Positions 14,207 to 17,549 of a stretch of DNA of 17,549 bases are shown here, one piece after another (the stretch's first letter is position 1; every line of letters starts with the position of its first letter). The stretch spans positions 1-17,549 of the forward strand of contig JAWOCZ010000295.1 in the NCBI GenBank assembly GCA_046483565.1, written 5' to 3'. The translations under genes were made by a program, and so were the position numbers. This DNA is from T1Sed10-7 sp046483565 (GTDB lineage Bacteria; Actinomycetota; Nitriliruptoria; Nitriliruptorales; Nitriliruptoraceae). Below the pieces are notes generated by a model. It did not search any database and was not told the origin of the DNA. It saw only the letters and a program-made list of their open reading frames with translations.

Positions 14207-15448
14207 ATGCAGCTCGCCATCCTGTCCCGAGCCCCGACCAGCTACAGCACCAGGCGGCTCAAGGCGGCGGCACAGGAACGGGGCCACACCGCGCGGGTCC
14301 TCAACACCCTGCGGTTCGCCATCGACCTCTCCGGAGACGAACCCGACCTCCAGTACCGCGGCAAGCCCCTCTTCGACTACGACGCGATCCTGCCCCGCAT
14401 CGGGGCGTCGATCACCTTCTTCGGGATGGCGGTGGTGCGCCAGTTCGAGCAGATGGACGTCTACACGCCGACCACGGCCGCCGGGATCGCGAACTCCCGC
14501 GACAAGCTCCGCTCGATCCAGATCCTGTCCCGCCACGACGTCGGCATGCCGGCCACCACGTTCGTCCGGGATCGCGCCGACGTGCTGCCGGCGATCGAGC
14601 GGGTCGGCGGAGCGCCCGTGGTGATCAAGCTGCTGGAGGGCACCCAGGGCATCGGGGTGATCCTGGCGCCCGACACCAAGGTCGCGGAGGCCGTGATCGA
14701 GACCTTGCAGAGCACCCGGCAGCACGTGCTGATCCAGCGCTTCATCGCCGAGAGCAGGGGCCGTGACATCCGCGCCTTCGTGGTCGGTGACCGGGTGATC
14801 GCGGCCATGCGCCGCAGCGCCCAGGGTGACGAGTTCCGCTCCAACGTCCACCGCGGTGGCACCACCGAGGCGGTGGAGTTGGACGAGGAGTACGAGCGGG
14901 TGGCGGTCCAGTCGGCACAGATCATGGGACTGCGGATCGCCGGAGTGGACATGCTGGAGAGCGATCGCGGCCCGATGGTGATGGAGGTCAACTCCTCCCC
15001 CGGCCTGGAGGGCATCGAGGCGGCCAGCGAACTGGACATCGCCGGCGCGATCATCGACTACGTCGCCAACCAGGTCGCCTTCCCCGAGCTGGACGTGCGG
15101 CAGCGGCTGACGGTCAGCACCGGGTACGGCGTGGCGGAGCTGCACATCGGTGACGGCTCCGGACTGGTCGGGCGCAGCCTTGCGGCCTCCGGGCTGCGCG
15201 AGCGTGACATCACCGTGCTGACCCTGACACGCGGCACGCGGGTCGTCCCCAACCCCAAAGGTGACCGTGAGCTCGAGGCCGGGGACCGGCTGCTGTGCTT
15301 CGGTCGCCTGGAGGAGATGCGCGACCTGGTCCCCGCACGCCGGCGACGGCGCGCCCGTCCGGTGGTCGAGCCGCTGCCGCCCGAGGCGGCCGAGGCCCTG
15401 GCCGCCACGCACGACGAGGTCGTGGGCTCGCATCCTCCGTCGTCCTGA
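14207..15448 (+). CDS. RimK-like ATP-grasp ligase fused to a TrkA-C (RCK_C) domain
   Basis: A 413-residue protein. Residues 1-290 are a RimK-type ATP-grasp ligase: MQLAILSRAP N-terminus, DYDAILPRIGASITFFG (57-73), SRDKL (97-101), nucleotide lysine VVIK (Lys141), IQRFIAESRGRDIRAFVVG (176-194), GVDML (Asp248) and the metal-binding MEVNSSPGLEGIE (259-271). RimK joins glutamate to the C-terminus of ribosomal protein S6 in E. coli. Residues about 300-376 form an RCK_C domain (AELHIGDGSGLVGRSLAASGL, then GDRELEAGDRLLCFGRLEEM), the ligand-binding module of K+ transport regulators such as TrkA/KtrA. An Arg-rich linker and an acidic tail follow. RimK itself is about 300 residues, so the C-terminal part is an addition. 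GAGGA sits 6 nt before the ATG. The ligase substrate here is unknown. Confidence 0.9.
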   Translation: MQLAILSRAPTSYSTRRLKAAAQERGHTARVLNTLRFAIDLSGDEPDLQYRGKPLFDYDAILPRIGASITFFGMAVVRQFEQMDVYTPTTAAGIANSRDKLRSIQILSRHDVGMPATTFVRDRADVLPAIERVGGAPVVIKLLEGTQGIGVILAPDTKVAEAVIETLQSTRQHVLIQRFIAESRGRDIRAFVVGDRVIAAMRRSAQGDEFRSNVHRGGTTEAVELDEEYERVAVQSAQIMGLRIAGVDMLESDRGPMVMEVNSSPGLEGIEAASELDIAGAIIDYVANQVAFPELDVRQRLTVSTGYGVAELHIGDGSGLVGRSLAASGLRERDITVLTLTRGTRVVPNPKGDRELEAGDRLLCFGRLEEMRDLVPARRRRRARPVVEPLPPEAAEALAATHDEVVGSHPPSS

Positions 15449-15550
15449 CGGGCGTGGGGTCGCGCAGCCCGGGACGCTGTCCGGCGGGGTCGCACCCGGA
15501 AGGCTGCCCGGCGGCGGCGCACCGCCCGGTTCGACCTCACGTCGAGGTGC

Positions 15551-15561
15551 GCCGTTACCGT
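15551..15561 (+). promoter_or_regulatory. Putative -10 region, CGTTACCGT type, upstream of FMN reductase
   Basis: CCGTTACCGT resembles the CCGTTAGCGT core of the elements at 4613 and 14141, with TACCGT (15556-15561) as the -10 box. Two small overlapping inverted repeats (TCGAC/GTCGA and ACCTC/GAGGT, 15531-15548) lie just upstream and could be an operator. The leader to the ATG at 15663 would be about 95 nt. Confidence 0.3.
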
Positions 15562-15662
15562 GCCGCCCCGACGCAGCTTCCCCGCTTTGCCCGACGGCCT
15601 GCTCGCCGATCGCCGGTCCTCCCGGGCAACAGCCCGCGACCCCGACGACACCAGGAGCTCCC

Positions 15663-16193
15663 ATGACCACCCCGCTGACGATCGCGGTCGTGCTCGCCAG
15701 CACCAACCCCGAGGGCGCGGGGGTGCGCATCGCCCGGTGGTTCGAGGACCGTGCCGGTGCCCTGACCGACGCCAAGCTCGACCCGGTGCGCGTCGACGCA
15801 GATCCGGCCGTCTTCCGTCAGGTCATCGCGGCTGCCGACGCGGTCGTGGTGATCACCCCGGAGTACAACCACAGCTTCCCGGGCCCGCTCAAGACGGCCA
15901 TCGACGAGCTGCGGGAGGAGTGGTTCGCCACACCGGTGGGCTTCATCACCTACGGCGGGATCTCCGGCGGCCTGCGGGCGGCGGAGGCCTTGCGGGTGGT
16001 GTTCGGGGAGCTGCACACCGTGACGATCCGGGAGACGATCAGTTTCACCGACGCCTCCGCGGCCTTCGGTTCCGACGGCGAGCCGACCGACCGGGTCGGG
16101 CCCGACGCCGCCGCGACGCGGTTCCTCGAGGTGCTGCTGTGGTGGGCGCGGGCACTGCGGCAGGCGACCGAGATCACTCCCTACCCGGCATGA
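15663..16193 (+). CDS. NAD(P)H-dependent FMN reductase / NADPH-dependent oxidoreductase
   Basis: A 176-residue flavodoxin-fold protein of the FMN_red family, which uses NAD(P)H to reduce FMN, quinones, azo dyes or metal oxyanions in the cytoplasm. The diagnostic TPEYNHSFPGPLKTAID is at residues 65-81, and YGGISGGLRAAEALR (97-111) forms the second conserved flavin-side loop. The N-terminal phosphate loop is LASTNPEGAG, less serine-rich than the usual GSLR form. AGGAG 5 nt upstream fixes the ATG at 15663. The gene lies 214 bp after the RimK-like gene with its own promoter-like box, so it may be transcribed separately. The electron acceptor is unknown. Confidence 0.9.
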   Translation: MTTPLTIAVVLASTNPEGAGVRIARWFEDRAGALTDAKLDPVRVDADPAVFRQVIAAADAVVVITPEYNHSFPGPLKTAIDELREEWFATPVGFITYGGISGGLRAAEALRVVFGELHTVTIRETISFTDASAAFGSDGEPTDRVGPDAAATRFLEVLLWWARALRQATEITPYPA

Positions 16194-16340
16194 ACCCCGT
16201 GCAAGGCGGGCTCAGAGGACGGGCCGAACCCGCACGAACCACGGCCGGCAGCTCCGGCTCACCGGCACGCAGCGACATCGGCCGGACAGGCCAGCGGTCG
16301 TGTCAACCCGGGGGTGACCGCGGCAGCGCCGTCGGCCGCG

Positions 16341-16346
16341 TACCTT
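16341..16346 (+). promoter_or_regulatory. Possible -10 box TACCTT upstream of uppP
   Basis: TACCTT fits TANNNT and lies 41 bp before the uppP start in the 194-bp gap after the FMN reductase. A TGACCG at 16315-16320 is the nearest -35-like hexamer, but the 20-bp spacing is too long for a confident call. Confidence 0.22.
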
Positions 16347-16387
16347 GCGCACCGCGATGCGCTAGCGGGTGACGGAGCCGAGGAACG

Positions 16388-17323
16388 ATGATCGCGGAAG
16401 CAGCTGGCTGGGTGCAGGCACTGGTGCTCGGCATCGTGCAGGGGTTGACCGAGTTCATCCCCGTGTCCTCCTCCGCCCACCTGGTGCTGGTCCCGGCGCT
16501 GGCGGGTTGGGAGCGGCATGGGCTGGCCTTCGACGTAGCGCTCCACCTCGGGACCCTGTCGGCGCTCCTCGTCTACTACCGCGCCGACCTGTGGGGCATC
16601 GCCCGAGCCGTCACGACCCGCGCGGCCTCCCCCGAGCGCACGGCCTACCGGCGACTGCTCGGCCTGCTGATACTCGGCAGCGTGCCGATCGCGATCGCCG
16701 GGCTCACCCTCGACGACGCGGTGGAGTCGGTCTTCTCCTCTCCACGGGCCACCGCGTGGCTGCTGCTGCTGACCGCCGCCGTGCTGATCGGCGGCGAACG
16801 CCTCCACCAACGACAGCTGCGGCGTGACCCCGGGATCGCAGCTGGCGACCGCCGGGCGGCCCCACCGGTGGCTGCCACCGCGGCCGCGGGGGCCGAGGCT
16901 CTGGAGGTGGACGACATCGAGGAGGGCGTCAGCCCTGGGGCGGTCAGCGTCGACCGGATGGGCACTCGTCACGCCCTGGCCGTGGGGCTCATGCAGACCC
17001 TCGCACTGCTGCCCGGACTGTCCCGCTCGGGGCTGACCATCTCCGCCGGCATCGGGGCCGGGCTGTCACGGCCGGCGGCTACCCGCTTCGCCTTCCTCCT
17101 GGGCATCCCCGCCATCGCCGGTGCGGCGATCGTGCAGGTCCCGCAGGTCGACGACCTCGGCACCGTCACCACCTCGGAGCTGTTGGTCGGCGTCGCCGCC
17201 GCCGCGGTCTCGGGCTACCTCGCCATCACCTACCTGGTCCGGCTCGTGAGCCGCGCCGGCATCGACCGCTTCGCCTGGTACGTCCTGCCGCTGGCCGCGG
17301 TCTCGCTGTTCATCCTGCGGTGA
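16388..17323 (+). CDS. uppP: Undecaprenyl-diphosphatase UppP (BacA family)
   Basis: A 311-residue polytopic membrane protein that dephosphorylates undecaprenyl diphosphate to recycle the lipid carrier for peptidoglycan and other envelope glycans; overexpression in the family gives bacitracin resistance. The two catalytic signatures are present: QGLTEFIPVSSSAHL (18-32), with the active-site glutamate, and PGLSRSGLTISAG (209-221), with the essential serine and arginine. GAGGA lies just before the ATG. The protein is about 35-45 residues longer than usual because of a hydrophilic, Ala/Pro/Glu-rich insert (about 143-188) between the two halves, on a membrane-flanking loop. Placed after the FMN reductase with a 194-bp gap, it probably has its own promoter. 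Confidence 0.95.
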   Translation: MIAEAAGWVQALVLGIVQGLTEFIPVSSSAHLVLVPALAGWERHGLAFDVALHLGTLSALLVYYRADLWGIARAVTTRAASPERTAYRRLLGLLILGSVPIAIAGLTLDDAVESVFSSPRATAWLLLLTAAVLIGGERLHQRQLRRDPGIAAGDRRAAPPVAATAAAGAEALEVDDIEEGVSPGAVSVDRMGTRHALAVGLMQTLALLPGLSRSGLTISAGIGAGLSRPAATRFAFLLGIPAIAGAAIVQVPQVDDLGTVTTSELLVGVAAAAVSGYLAITYLVRLVSRAGIDRFAWYVLPLAAVSLFILR

Positions 17324-17390
17324 GCGGCGGGCGTGGGCCGACCGTCGTGCGGACGACAGGCAGCCGGAGCCGGCCGTCGTCAGCCGTGGC

Positions 17391-17480
17391 CGGCCAGCGC
17401 GGAGACGGCGGCCGACGCGGGGACAGCGGCCAGCGCGGGGACGGCGGCCAGCGCGGGGACGGCGGCCGACGCGGGGACGA
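17391..17480. repeat. Tandem repeat, 18-bp unit x5, downstream of uppP
   Basis: Five copies of CGGCCAGCGCGGGGACGG or the variant CGGCCGACGCGGGGACGG at 17391, 17409, 17427, 17445 and 17463. A sixth copy stands apart at 17525-17542. Both the last array copy and the displaced copy are followed by AAGCCGG, so a segment including flanking sequence was duplicated. The array may continue beyond the window. The 226 bp after uppP show no convincing gene. Confidence 0.92.
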
Positions 17481-17549
17481 AAGCCGGCCACCCCTGACCG
17501 CCGCGCTACCCCGCCGCACCCACCCGGCCGACGCGGGGACGGAAGCCGG

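Noticed and set aside
14138..15775. Open frame of 545 codons on the minus strand
   Set aside because: Mirror of the rimK-like gene and of the gap after it; no recognisable domain.
17310..17519. Minus-strand frame encoding SPRWPP-type repeats after uppP
   Set aside because: All frames across an 18-bp array stay open and look repetitive. There is no ribosome site or non-repetitive domain, so it is treated as a non-coding array.

Overview
The window is very GC-rich DNA with long antisense shadow frames, GTG starts and short intergenic gaps. The gene content (DapC-type aminotransferase close to that of mycobacteria, RhtA-like exporter, GH65 and debranching enzymes, UppP) suggests a high-GC, probably deep-branching actinobacterium (Nitriliruptoria/Euzebya-like). 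That taxon is an inference. No rRNA, tRNA, CRISPR, insertion sequence, phage or attachment site was found.

Layout. (1) 1-2946, minus: a DMSO-reductase-type respiratory module, dmsA followed by dmsB, which runs off the left edge. (2) 3206-4463, minus: an SDR oxidoreductase behind an OsmC peroxidase. (3) 4635-5618, plus: a ten-helix EamA/RhtA-type exporter, divergent from osmC, probably on a leaderless mRNA. (4) 5823-12556: an alpha-glucan block. A GT4 glycosyltransferase, a GH65 phosphorylase-like enzyme and a two-domain universal stress protein overlap end to end. A small zinc-ribbon gene then lies on the opposite strand, followed by a GDE-type debranching enzyme. (5) 12603-13877, minus: dapC-like aminotransferase. 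(6) 14207-17323, plus: a RimK-like ATP-grasp ligase fused to a TrkA-C/RCK_C domain, an NAD(P)H-dependent FMN reductase, and undecaprenyl-diphosphatase UppP with an internal hydrophilic insert.

How they may work together. DmsAB would form a Tat-exported molybdoenzyme and its electron-transfer subunit for anaerobic respiration of an S- or N-oxide. GT4, GH65 and the debranching enzyme fit synthesis and mobilisation of an alpha-glucan or storage disaccharide. The coupled stress protein suggests stress-dependent use. DapC (lysine/diaminopimelate) and UppP (lipid carrier recycling) both feed peptidoglycan synthesis.

Two things stand out. First, the RimK-RCK_C fusion puts a ligand-sensing domain typical of K+ transport regulation on an amino-acid ligase. 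Second, the window is unusually rich in short-unit tandem repeats: seven arrays with units of 14, 15, 18 or 24 bp. Arrays inside genes all have units divisible by three, whereas intergenic ones may be 14 bp. Several share a GAGCGGNCCGG-like core, including related arrays on both sides of dapC. A 15-base sequence, CACACCCGTTAGCGT, occurs upstream of two unrelated genes and looks like a -10 promoter element.
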